Of a stretch of DNA of 64,000 bases, positions 1-11,058 are shown one piece after another (position 1 is the stretch's first letter; each line of letters begins with the position of its first letter). Source of the DNA: Sparassis latifolia (taxonomy: Eukaryota; Basidiomycota; Agaricomycetes; Polyporales; Sparassidaceae); assembly GCA_018466975.1 (NCBI GenBank), contig CM031560.1:1240001-1304000 (forward strand). The letters run 5' to 3'. Under the pieces are notes generated by a model, which saw only the letters and a program-made list of their open reading frames with translations, was not told the origin of the DNA and made no database searches. Position numbers and translations under genes: made by a program.

Positions 1-1049
1 AAGGGGGAAAACGGCCGAACGGTTCGACGACAGGAAGAAGACGACGTACAGACTCGGATGAGACCGAGTGGAGTTAGGTAGAGGTTACAAGGTGCGTCCC
101 GAGGTACGGATCGACGAGCGCTCTCGCCCGTCGGTCCTAGCGCAGGCCTTTTCGTGGCCCTCGGGATAAGTACCCGCCTGCGATTGTCGCTGGCGGGGAA
201 ACCAACATGCGTTAAATCTCCTTGTGTATCTTGTGGTACCCTTTAGAGCTCTCAGCCTTGTGTACTGTGCAACGAGATTCCTTTCGGTGGCGCTGCCAGA
301 TAGATGTGTCACGTACCGTAGAGAGTAGCAGACCTAAGGAAAGAGCTCAGTTGGTGTCGCAACAGCTTCTCCACTGGGACCCATGCCGGTAATATACCCT
401 GTCCCTACCCTCACCGTCATGGTGGTCAGGACGTCATACTAGTCACGGAGAGAAAGCCACCGCGGAGATAAGCGCCTACACGCGTTCTCAAGCAGCCGGT
501 GACGAAGTTAGGGTGAACAAGTTGTGTGAGACGGCGCGGTATCATGTCTCCCTAGTATTAGGTAGTATTATCATACGATTTGGTACAAAAAATGTCGTAT
601 CTATTCCCGTCGTCATGTCCAGATCACATCTGTAATACATCCAGCAGAGATCATTCAAAATGCCGCGACTCGGCCGCGACCATTGCACTCTACCTATGGC
701 CCTCGGAAAGCCATCGCTGATGAGTCGGAGAGCCGCTGAAAGCTAATGAATCATGCATGATGCCTTTGGAATCGATAAGCACAATTCTTCTACCCTACAC
801 GTCGCATTTCCAACGCATGTGGTGCGAAGAAAGCAGGTGCGCAATATTGTTCAAGTTCAGAGTGAGACTAAGTAGTGTTGAACGGACTTGCCATCTCTCG
901 CACCATTGCAAAGCTCAAGCCATTGTCACCTCTAAGCAATCGATACTTTTCCCTATACGATACGAATACGCAACGATGACAACTATGTGATTAGACAACA
1001 AGGTCCATTGATGACGGATAATGCAAGGATTACAATGATATGATGCGTT
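1..1049. other. No gene recognised (window edge)
   Basis: Only short open frames (under 80 codons) occur here, none with recognisable motifs or a convincing exon chain. The stretch lies downstream of the glutamate dehydrogenase stop codon, so its right part probably holds that gene's 3' untranslated region. The left edge may belong to a gene outside the window. Confidence 0.5.
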
Positions 1050-4000
1050 CTAAGCTGCAAGATCGCGGACAAAGTGGAAGAAGTCTACAGAAGAGCCGTT
1101 GACGCCATACTTATAGATCTGCGCACAACCGAACACGATGGTCAGTTTGACTGACGCAACAAGCGGCACACGGAGAGAACACGCACGAAATGTGACGCCA
1201 TCCAGCTCGAGAACAACGCACGCTGGTACGGCTCGGGAAGCCTGTTCAGCACGGTATCGAGCCCAACTTCGTCGACGAGCATCTTGGGGACCGCCTGGCT
1301 CATGACGCCCCGCCGGCACGCAGGATCTTCGTACAGGTCCGAACCCTCCAACTCGGTCTGCAGGTCATTGAGCGTGATCGAGAGCTCGTCCGAGATGAGC
1401 GTGCGCGCCTTCGCGCCCTGCGCACGCGCGTGCTCCCGCCAGAGGCACTGGAATTCCGCCAGAGCGTTCTCAGTAACCTTCGCTTGAATGTCACGCACGT
1501 AACTCTGGTAGAATCGTGATGGCTTCCCGTCCTTGAAGATCATCAGGTCGACATATTCTTGTGTTGAGAGTGCGAGCCCGGCGAGTACCTCCAGCGATGA
1601 GCTCGTGACACCACCTGAAAGGACGACATGAGGGCTTTAATGGTGTGCATATGATGTGCTGGATCCTACCTTTGTTGGTACTAGAGTCCTTGAACACTAC
1701 GACTTTCCGTTTCTCGAGGTAGAGACGCGCTTGCTGTGTCAGGAACAGATTCGCACCCTCGACGATGTACTTGAAGTGCGGCTTGCCCTCTGAGTCCACC
1801 AGAGCGGCAACATTCGATATATTGACAGCCTCGGGTCTAGAGTATCCACATGAGCACACAACAATACACGTAACGGAGTTGAAATACCGACCGTCCACCG
1901 CAAGGCACGAACAAGTCAGCCTTGAACCGCAAGTGCGCGCCATTCCTGAAATCAGTACCGTCGAGAATGACTTCCCCAGCTGTACCATCTATCAGTAAGC
2001 ACCTACGGGCAAATCATCAGGTGATTCAGACGCACATGGTAGTTTGAGATCTTGGTCCTCTACGCGCACCAGGTATCCGTCCTTGCTGAGCTTGGACTTG
2101 TCGAAGTGGGCGACAGGGACGCGCAGCTTCGCCAGTCGGATGAGCTCCTCGCGGTCAATACCGGCGGGGTCCGCAAGGACGCCACTACCGTCAATGACAG
2201 CGATGGTCTTGTCGGAGCTGAGAAGGATCTCGTCTACACGAACACATCAGCAATTCACGAAATCACACGGAGTCGCAACGGAGCATATACTCACTCGAGC
2301 CAAGATCACCATCTGTCGCAACACGCAAGACCCGATCAGCAATCGCGATCAAACGACACGAGCCTCAAACTAACGCACCAGGTCCGCCAGTCTGCACTTT
2401 CGTGATATCCTTCTCCCTGAGCCCGAGCTGCTTGTAGATCCCGAGCACGTACTGCCGAATCGAGAGCGACGTCATACCGAACTGGTCGTGCGGGATGCCA
2501 CCGAGCGTCTCTGCGCTCTTGCCCGTCGTGAACGACTTCCACCACGTCTCCGCGCCGCGGGCGCGTGCGTGCACTTTCAGAGAGCTTGCATCAGGATAGC
2601 GTGCTGGGATGGAGAGTTCGGGGATACTCACGAGCTGCCCAGTCCATCATGTCCGCAGTACCCTCTATCACCACCATAGTGAGTATGAAATGGTCAGAAG
2701 GAGGTGACAGGCACGCACCATCCGGACCGAAGAACAGCAGCTCCGGCTTGCCATACAGATCGATCAGACGTTCCTTGATCCCAGGGCTTTGTCCAGGGAT
2801 CAGCAGGTCGATGACAGCCTGCATCCAAGGATTAGTCTCAGCAACATTAACGACTGCTGGAGCGCCGACTTACGTCCACGTATTTCTCGAAGCACAATCT
2901 TGGGCTTGAACCCAATCTGCGAAGCAGGACAAGCGGCTGTCAGTGCCTGAACGGCAAGTGTGAAATGGAAGAAAGGAAGACGAAACGTACGAAGGTAGGA
3001 TCGTGCCCTTAGCACCGCCTTCTGGGATGTCCTTGTTCTTCAGGGACTGCGTCGACGCTAGGCCGTAGTTCTCGTCGAACCTGCCAAACACCGCATCAGA
3101 ATCAGTGGGCCCTGCAGAGCATATGATGCATACAGCATTCTCTGGTTAATAGAGTAGTTCCTATCACAGACATCGGTAAGCCAGACGAAGTGAAAGCAGG
3201 TATGCGAGACACTCACTCTCTGTTCCTCGACATGACAATCCTGATACCTCCCCGCGCGACGTCCCTGAACCTGATGTGGAAGCCACGGAATTCACCGCCT
3301 ACACCCATATCACGCGACCAATCAAAAACACTCCCAGCTGCACAGACCCAAGCCCTCACCAATGATGAAGAACATGCCAAACGGTTTCTTCGGGTACTCC
3401 ACCTCAGGCAGGAAGTCCGGCGCGAGGCGGAACGACAGTGCGACCTTAGTCGGCTGGTAAAAGTTGGTCTTAAGGACGTGCCTATCCAGTCACCCGTGTC
3501 AGCCTAGCGTAGCACACATCGTACATACGGGGGTTGAACGCACTTGTTAAAGATCAAGAAGCTCTCGAGGACCTGCAGCTCGTGCTTGTTGTGCACGGTT
3601 TTCCTGATCTTGTCGTAGAGGTCCTCGTCGGACAGTGGGACTTGGGTCTGGAGACGCTGGTATGACAGCGTAGGCCTGCCACAGCATTCGCGTCAGACAT
3701 AAGGTGCGGCATACACTAGCTGGGAACGCACATCAACTGCGATGCCTCGTCCGCCGCGGGGTAGTGCACCATCGCGAAGTTAACATACAGTAAGTTAATC
3801 TGCCCGCACGACCGCGATGAATTGCAGCACCACACGAACTGGCACAACACGACGTACGAGGTCAGCATGCGCATGGATGACCTGCGCGATGCTTTCTCGC
3901 GTGAAGGTCTCCTCCCTGAAGCGGCGTTTGATGTCGTTCAGCACTTCCGCGTGCGACGGGTTCGACTCGTCGAGAATATTCTTCAATGCGAGGTACGCCG

Positions 4001-5623
4001 GCCCAAGGCGGTTGCAGAAGTGCTGCGCGAACACCCAACCGCAGTCTGTGTCCCAGACGCGACGCGACTCAGATATAATGACGTCACCTAAGAGTGAGAC
4101 GCAAAAGTCACGTACAAGCATAAGTCGCCTCCTGCACGGCATGCCCGCCGTTCTGGCCGGGCTCTGCGTAGAAGAAGGGGTTGTCGGGCAGGCAATATAA
4201 CAGCGAGGCTTCCTTCATCACTTGGAATATGGAATGCTCAATTGGGGGAGCGTTCAGCGCGCTCGGGAGAGGGTTAAGATACAAGGATATAATCGTGATG
4301 CCATTCGAGAATTGCTCTGCGTGAATCATGAACTGTGAGCGCCCAAAGACGGAACGTGCTTGAGCTACATACCGACGTATTTGCGCGCGGAATAGAGGGC
4401 GTAGAAGTGGTACAGATTCGAGAGGGCACTGAAGAACTTGCTCGTGCCGCCCATCTTATACCCGATAACGAGCCTGCGTTCGCGGCTGCCCTCCACCTCG
4501 AAGACCTCGATTACAGGCCCGTAACGTGTCTCCACGTTCCACATCACGTTCTGGTAGATTTCCAGCGTGTTCTCGCTGGCTTTCTCAAGGAAGACTGGAT
4601 CAGAGACGGTGCGGATGTCCGTTTTACTGTAACACGAGCCATATTTAGTTCGACTAGAGTCTGATGCATACGAGAGAGAGCTACGCACCCATCTGTACGC
4701 GTCGAAGGAGGTGGACTGGCGGGGAAGTTGCACTTGGTAATGAAGTAGCAGCGCAGCTGTTGCGACGCGGTAGCGGACACAAGGCCCTGCGAGCGGTATG
4801 TCTCGAGCCTGTACGCCTTACTCGGGGTGGAGTTGTCGAGATATAACGCGTCGATCCTATTCTCACACGATGCGCCAGGGCCCTCGGTCGCGGTCTTACC
4901 GGGTGAGCTAGTGTGGATGAATGTCGCGCCGTTGCCATTCTCGTCGATCTTCTCGAGGTCGATTACGAGCTGCGACGGATCGTGCTTCGTGTACGCGAGT
5001 ACCTTTGCACCGAAGAGCGCGATAATGTGGTCCGAGATCACGTCGACGGACTCGGCCTGGAAGTACGTGTCGTCGATCCCAAGGTGTGAGTAGAACCAGT
5101 TCACCTCGTTGGCGACGAGTTCGCGTGGGATGAAGCCCTGTCGGGAGGATTTTGTCAGCCAGCGCGCCTTCCCCATACGCGACCATCTGCTCAGGGACAA
5201 GTCTGCGGTGCATATATGCGTTCCAGAGGCATCTATCCGGGAAAGACGCGCCTCCTGAGGGTATCAGGCAGAGGCTGTCCTTGCGGAAAGCACTGCTGAC
5301 GGCGATATCTTTAGTGCGCGCTACGAGCGTCGCAACTAGTCTAGCGGGGCTAAGGCGGGAACGTGCACCGCGTTCCCGGTGAAGAGGAGACAATTGGTAC
5401 AAACCTTTGCGACGACGTTGGCATGGACCTTGGCTCTCTGCTCATCCTTCCCCTTGAAGACTGGCGTAGTGTAACCGGGGACATTCTTGAGACGCTGCAT
5501 GGACTGCTCGCTCCCCGTGCGGGGCAGGTGTCCCGGGACGAGAAGGTGAGCATTGGCGGGATCCGAGCCCAGCAATGGGGTCGGGGTGCGAATGGAGGGA
5601 GTGGAACCAGTAGGGCTAGCCAT
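1050..5623 (-). CDS. GDH2: NAD-dependent glutamate dehydrogenase
   Basis: Catabolic glutamate dehydrogenase of the large fungal NAD-specific class; it oxidises glutamate to 2-oxoglutarate and ammonium and feeds carbon to the TCA cycle. The gene is cut by many short introns. The N-terminal exon starts at 5623 (MASPTGSTPS). The following exons read GFIPRELVANEVNWFYSHLG, then the family block with PHDQFGMTSLSIRQYV, then HFKYIVEGANLFLTQQARLY in the catalytic half. The last intron lies near 1102-1196: the frame runs SSWMASHF, is spliced with gtgcgt...gcag, and resumes at IYKYGVNGSSVDFFHF before a TAG at 1050-1052. Estimated length, about 1,000-1,100 residues, suits the family. No frame break was noticed in the exons inspected, but I did not resolve every intron. 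Identity is secure from the family blocks; the cellular location (cytosol or mitochondrion) is not readable here. Confidence 0.93.
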
Positions 5624-6778
5624 CGCTCGGCTCAGATTGTTCGACGTCTAAGACTATGGTATGAAAAGCGGTCGACGAGATGGCGGAAAGATGGAAGAAA
5701 GAAACGAGCAGCGAGATGGCATTTTATACTGTATGTACGTCAAGGGGAGTGAATCTGCGATCGAGTATACGTTCCAGACAAATGGGGAAGAGCGCTCACG
5801 GGCGCTAATGAGGCTTGAGACCCTCGTCTTCAGCTGAAGTTCCGCACCTGCTGCACCCGCCGGTCGACGTTGTCACCGTGCAGTTTGGCATCTGCCTTGA
5901 CGGAGATTCGTGTCCGAAGACCTCTCGCGTATGGCTTTGGACAGGATCGATCTGCCACCGGAACCACCTCCAGCGAACCCACGCGTGCAAGATCCGGTAT
6001 GTCCACGAGCGTGCCAACTCCTTGCATTCGTCCGCTCTGTGCGCACGGTACCAGTCACGATGGTGTGCGTCCTCAAACATGGCGACGGTGACGAATCGCG
6101 CTTTCGCAATGGCTGCACCTGATCCCGTATTTCCTCCGCGTGCTCTTACCGGCCAGGGCCTCATAATTGTCACCCCACGGGACTGTTCTCTCACTGACTG
6201 GGTTGTCAGGGTGTGACTTGCACGGAATTCGAGGGTGATCCGCAAGGCACTCTGTCTTTACGAAGCTGTGTGTCATGTTTCTGGTAAGCGTTCGTCCATT
6301 CTCGCGTCGTGCTGAGACCACCCGGTGAACGTTCGCAGACAGCAAGCAGCGGGTATGCATGAGGTATCCAAGGTTGGAGGTCACGGCTCACGACCTTACC
6401 CAACGTTCGTCGCTAAACACAGTGAACGTCCGATGTCGGACACACGAGTGTGAGGAGGCAGTTGCTACGTCTCGACTTTGGGGAAAGTCCCGTCGACTTG
6501 GAGGTGTGTACTCCGAGTCGGAACTCGTACTCGGAGCATGACCCGGCAACTCATCTTATCCCAAAAATGCCATGTTTTGGCTCCAAAATATGCTACGTAG
6601 GGCAGGAAGGTCACCCTTGTCACGCGCTGGTCAACACCGTTTCGCAGGCAAGAATATGGAGCCGGAAAGCCCATCGCGTTCCTTCCACAACGATGTTTGG
6701 AAGACATAAAAAACGCTGCAAAGGTCACCTATCGATGATGGCATTGCATCCTTGCTGTTGGACACCTGTTGCATACGA
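5624..6778. other. Intergenic region with overlapping unassigned open frames
   Basis: This is the upstream region of glutamate dehydrogenase plus the left flank of the foldback element. Open frames of 65-146 codons overlap on both strands between about 5805 and 6400, for example a plus-strand frame at 5815-6216. None has a recognisable domain, signal peptide or exon chain, and the frames contradict each other. A decayed or unrecognised gene is possible. I assign none. Confidence 0.4.
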
Positions 6779-7218
6779 CACTGGGGGCAAAAGTGGATGT
6801 TCTGCCTTGGAACAGTGCCTGAACATCCAAGGAACAGATTACATTTTTGGACATGTCACATGTTCTGAACATGGTAAGGAACATCTAATATGTCTCGCAC
6901 AATGTTCCATTGGAGAGCATGCTGGAGACATGTTGCATGTACCATTCTGGAACATATAATATGTCTCACACAATGTCTCATTGGAGAATGTCCTGCAGAC
7001 TTGCTGCATGTTTCATTCTGGAACATTTATCATTTTGCTACTATATTCTGGGCTTGTCTCTTGGTGCAATATGCTCTGTATAATAAGGATTTTCCATGGC
7101 CAAACACATTACATTTCTGGCCACAGTTAATCTTCAGAACATTGTGAGAAGATGTTAAGTGCTCCTACTCCAAACATACAAGATGTCCTGGGCACCAAGA
7201 ACATTTGCAGTACATGTA
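6779..7218 (+). repeat. Left 440-base arm of the foldback element
   Basis: Inverted partner of 7248-7687. In the segments compared, the few mismatches are transitions. The open frame at 6890-7147 lies in this arm, and its mirror frame at 7319-7576 lies in the other. They are products of the palindrome, not separate genes. Confidence 0.9.
6878..7019 (+). repeat. Two 71-base tandem repeats inside the arm
   Basis: Bases 6878-6948 and 6949-7019 are diverged copies of one 71-base unit. Both start GGAACAT, continue with an AATATGTCTC block and end CATTCT, and a third partial unit starts at 7020. The pattern is mirrored in the right arm. Such direct repeats near the ends could be transposase binding regions (inference). 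Confidence 0.75.
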
Positions 7219-7247
7219 AAATTTTAGTATAATTTTAGTATGTATCA

Positions 7248-7687
7248 TACATGTACTGCAGATGTTCTTGGTGCCCAGGACATCTTGTATGTTTGGAGTA
7301 GGAGCACTTAACATCTTCTCACAATGTTCTGAAGATTAACTGCGACCAGAAATGTAATGTGTTTGGCCATGGAAAATCCTTATTATACAGAGCATATTGC
7401 ACCAAGAGACAAGCCCAGAATATAGTAGCAAAATGATAAATGTTCCAAAATGAAACATGCAGCAAGTCTGCAGGACATTCTCCAATGAGACATTGTGTGA
7501 GACATATTATATGTTCCAGAATGGTACATGCAACATGTCTCCAGCATGCTCTCCAATGGAACATTGTGCAAGACATATTAGATGTTCCTTACCATGTTCA
7601 GAACATGTGACATGTCCAAAAACGTAATCTGTTCCTTGGATGTTCAGACACTGTTCCAAGGCAGAACATCCACTTTTGCCTCCAGTG
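7248..7687 (-). repeat. Right 440-base arm of the foldback element
   Basis: Reverse-complement copy of 6779-7218, ending in the complement of CACTGGAGGC next to the right-hand CGA duplication. The arms are symmetric about position 7233 with no length difference. Confidence 0.9.
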
Positions 7688-7690
7688 CGA

Positions 7691-8212
7691 TCCTATATGG
7701 ATGAACATCATCCTATAGCCATGTTTAGCGCCGACGAGACAACGACTGCCTCAAAAATGCTATGATGGGTTAGTGCCGTCCTATCTCGCCAGGTCTCAAC
7801 CTTTTGGGTTCCTTTGTGGCGCGCATACAAGGTTCATTGAGTTGGGTCACCGCTTAGGCATCCTCACAGTCAAGACCCAGTACCCGCCGGGCATACAAGT
7901 GCGACCGACATCGCGCTAGGATGCTACTACAGCCCTTATTCGACCTGCCACTCCCACCGTAATTCTTGACTTCTCCAATGGCTTGAGAAATAGGTGCCCC
8001 ATGCCGCACTCGCAGTACCACCGCCCACGCCGACGTGTCGTGCTTGGATCGTCACATCTCAGTGGTCCACGTAAAAAACACATACGCGTTCCGTGTACGG
8101 ACTTCTGTGTATAGGACTTTTTTACGACTTTCGGTGCAAGTTTAAAGGTGGTATGGAGATAATCCCCCAATATACACGCATCGCGAAACACCTCTAAGCG
8201 TGATTTGACGCA
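7691..8212. other. Intergenic, no gene recognised
   Basis: Right flank of the foldback element and probable 3' region of the permease. The open frames are short and without recognisable content. Confidence 0.5.
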
Positions 8213-10344
8213 CTACTTCTCCTCGATCGACGATGCCGTCGAGCTCCTGAGCTCCACATTCGGCAGCGGGCCCACGAACCACTTCCTGGCTGACAGCACC
8301 CACGAGCCCCCTGCGAAGATGAACACCGCCATGACGATCACGACCGCGTAGTCTGCACATACCTCCGTGAGCGAGTGGCGCGAGCGCGAAACAGGGACAA
8401 GATGTACGCACTCATCGTTTGCGCGGTCGTGGTCTGCCCTGGCGGGAAGCACAGCAGCACGTCCATGAAGACGACCCACGCGACCGCGACGGTGCCCACC
8501 GGGAGGTACCACCGGCCGAGCGAGAACGGGCCCGGGGCGAGCCTCTGCCGCCCCGCAGTGACGCGCAGGAAGATCGGGGTCGCGTACGAGGTGTACAGCC
8601 CGATGACGGACGCGCTATGCACCCCCAGTCAGCTCGGGATGCACCAGTGAGAGATGCGCGAGGACGGCACACACCCGGCGAGCGAGTTGAACGCGGTGGT
8701 GGAGAAGCCGAGGAGCCCGCAGAGCGCCGCGAGGACCATGACGAGCCACACTGCGTTGACGGGCGTCTGCGTGCGCGGGCTGACGCGCTTCCACCAGCGC
8801 GAGCCCGGGAGCGCGTTGTCGCGCGCGAACGCGAACACGACGCGTGACGCGTCCACGCCCTGCGCGGCGCCGCACAGGAACTGCATCCCGGAACGTGTCA
8901 GCACGAGGACTGAAGGAGGGAGGGGATGGGGGCCTCGCCTGTGTGATGATCGTGAGGCTCCAGATGGTCAACATGCCCCGTTTCCCGAGTACGTCCAGCA
9001 GGAGCTGACCCATCGGCAGCGCGAGCGGCGTCGCAAGCAACGCGGGGACCGACGCCGTCGCAAAGGACGCAGCTATCATGAGGATCCACCCGAGCCCCCC
9101 TACGGCGGCGACGGACACCAGGATCGCGATGGGCGCGGCTCGTGCCGCACCCGAGACCTCCTCGGAGATATGTGCCGCGGAGTCGTCTGACGGGACCTGC
9201 AGTTAGCACCGGTACGTCGCCGGTGTAGGGCGGCACTCACAGCCAGTGAGCGCCCACATTGGTGAGGTGAAGGCCAGGAGGAAGCCCCAACCGTCTGCAA
9301 TGGAGCTCCACGGGTTACACATTATGAAATTACGATCGCGACGGTGCACGTACCGTTGGACCACCCACTGTTATTCTCGAACATCGTAAACGCGTCCTTG
9401 GTGGAAACCTTTTTGTCGCCGGAGCACACGAGCAGCGAGATGATCGCGGCCAAGGTTGTTCCGACTTGGGGGAAGTCAGTAGTGCATCACGCGGAAGCTG
9501 AAAATGGGCAACTTTCCGGTGACGAGGCCGTAGAAAAGATTGAGGCGTGCCAGGATCTTCGTCGCGGCAGAGCATATGATGGCGTGCGCCAGGAGCAGCG
9601 CGATGAGGATGCCGTACGTGGGTCCAGAGCCCAGTTTCACGGAGCCGTCCGTCCCGACTGCCACTGCGGTAGTGATCATCTGCGCTCTGTCGCAGCGTTA
9701 TAGTATGCAAGGCGTCCGGAGACACACGTGTACATACACTGTATAGTCGATGGAGCAGACAAGCGTTACTTGGCCGGTGACGTTCGCCCAGCCGGTGATC
9801 CAGCTTGCAAGAGCAGAATACTTCTGTGGTGCCAGCTTCGCAGAGAAATAATACAGTCCTGCACTCGTTCTGGCGACGTCACAGAAATCGTCAGCGGAGG
9901 TGCGGATACACGGTTGCAAGATACCCACGGCATAGAAGAGGCCAGTTCCGCCATGGAGGCCGCGATGCACATGATGAATAGGCAGGGGATGCCCCACCCA
10001 AAGACCATCCCGACATGCCCGCCTGGTCCAGATCAGCAACGAGATCTCTGCAAGGAGAGGTGGCGCACCTGAAATCAAAGGGAAGGACAGCGTCGACGAC
10101 ACGCCTCCGATGACCGCCATGATAGAGAACGCAAAAGCGACGGTCTCCAAGAGCTGTTTGAAAGCGTTTGGAAGGACTATGCGGCATAGCGTAGGCTGCG
10201 TCGTACCGAGAACTCTCGCCTGAACTCAGCCTTGTACCCGAGCTCTGCGAGCCGCACATCATCAGCACCGCTGATGCCCGCTGGCAGGGCCTCATCGGCG
10301 CTGGCGAGCTTTGACTGGACGTACACATCTTGTTTCTTCTCCAT
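8213..10344 (-). CDS. APC-family amino-acid (GABA/choline-type) permease
   Basis: Plasma-membrane type transporter of the amino acid-polyamine-organocation superfamily, closest in feel to fungal GABA/choline permeases. The start ATG at 10344 gives MEKKQDVYVQSKLASADEAL followed by a soluble N-terminus containing DDVRLAELGYKAEFRREFS. After an intron come ETVAFAFSIMAVIGGVSSTL and FGWGIPCLFIMCIAASMAEL, the first membrane segments. Later exons give ITGWANVTGQVTLVCSIDYT, LLLAHAIICSAATKI, GGLGWILMIAASFATASVPA, FLCGAAQGVDASRVVFAFAR and VVIVMAVFIFAGGSWVLSA, so roughly ten to twelve membrane spans. It ends SSTASSIEEK with TAG at 8213-8215. About nine short introns were inferred. The substrate cannot be read from sequence. 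Choline, GABA and other amino acids are all possible. Confidence 0.88.
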
Positions 10345-11058
10345 TTCTACAGTCCTCGACGAAGAGAATCACGGCAGAGAAGAAGGGCGGACTGGCTTCT
10401 GAGAATTCCCGGGTATCTTCGACTGCGAGCAAAGTCAGCAACCACGATAAGCGCGGCTTTGGAATTCGCACCATCAGGTAGCCAGTTTTTTTCCCATCAA
10501 GCTGGCTTGAGGAGCGATAAGACACATGTAAGCGCTTTGTAAGATTACAGCTGGCGCATCATGAACTTGTCCCATATGGGCCGCCCATGATCTGCCGGAC
10601 GTCGAGGTAATTCTGTAATGCTAGTCTTCTTGGAAGCACATCATGCTAATAAGTGTTATTTCGAGGCAAAGTAAAGCAGTTGACGGGCTGCGGAGAAATG
10701 TTGCTCGACAATGATCTCTTTTGAGAATATTGGTCGCTGTATCTGAGATAAACTGATTCGGGAAGGACACGACCGTCGGTAGATTCTGTAGCGCACAAAC
10801 CACCATATTTTCAGTCCACCGGATATTGTCAGACCGCCCGGATAAACCACGAACGTATACGCGGTACCGGCACATAGACAATTAAGTATAATGTGGGGCA
10901 TGTGAGCACGGAAACGGGACTTCAGGGCGCGTTATCTCCCGAACGCGTCGCATGTATTGGCGCGTCGAAGTCACGTGTATCGCGCCCAGCCTCAACCGCG
11001 CCGACTCAGTACTATTTCAGGCGTAAGTCAATCTCTTCCCTAAGTTGACAGTGGCACC
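10345..11058. promoter_or_regulatory. Divergent intergenic region, permease / 2OG oxygenase
   Basis: 714 bases between two start codons pointing outwards, so it must hold both promoters. I see no convincing additional gene; minus-strand frames of 70-90 codons near 10620-10900 have no recognisable motif and no exon partners. Confidence 0.5.

Larger units (their letters stand above)
6779..7687. mobile_element. Non-autonomous foldback (CACTA-like) transposable element
   Basis: A 909-base near-perfect palindrome. Two 440-base arms (6779-7218 and 7248-7687) are inverted copies without indels around a 29-base AT-rich spacer. The outermost bases are CACTGGGGGCAAAAGTGG on the left and CACTGGAGGCAAAAGTGG on the right read inwards. 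Arm identity stops exactly at the CACTG ends. The three bases outside each end are both CGA (6776-6778 and 7688-7690), which is a 3-base target-site duplication. CACT(A/G) termini with a 3-base duplication are the hallmark of CACTA (EnSpm) DNA transposons. The element has no transposase, so it would be mobilised in trans. Many GGAACA/TGTTCC words in the arms resemble the subterminal repeats of this superfamily. The family assignment rests on ends and duplication only. Confidence 0.85.

Noticed and set aside
6890..7147. 85-codon frame, repeated as a mirror at 7319-7576
   Set aside because: The two frames are the same sequence in the palindromic arms; there is no start context or known domain.
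8419..8847. 142-codon plus-strand frame rich in Arg/Glu
   Set aside because: It is antisense to permease membrane-segment exons; composition reflects high GC content.
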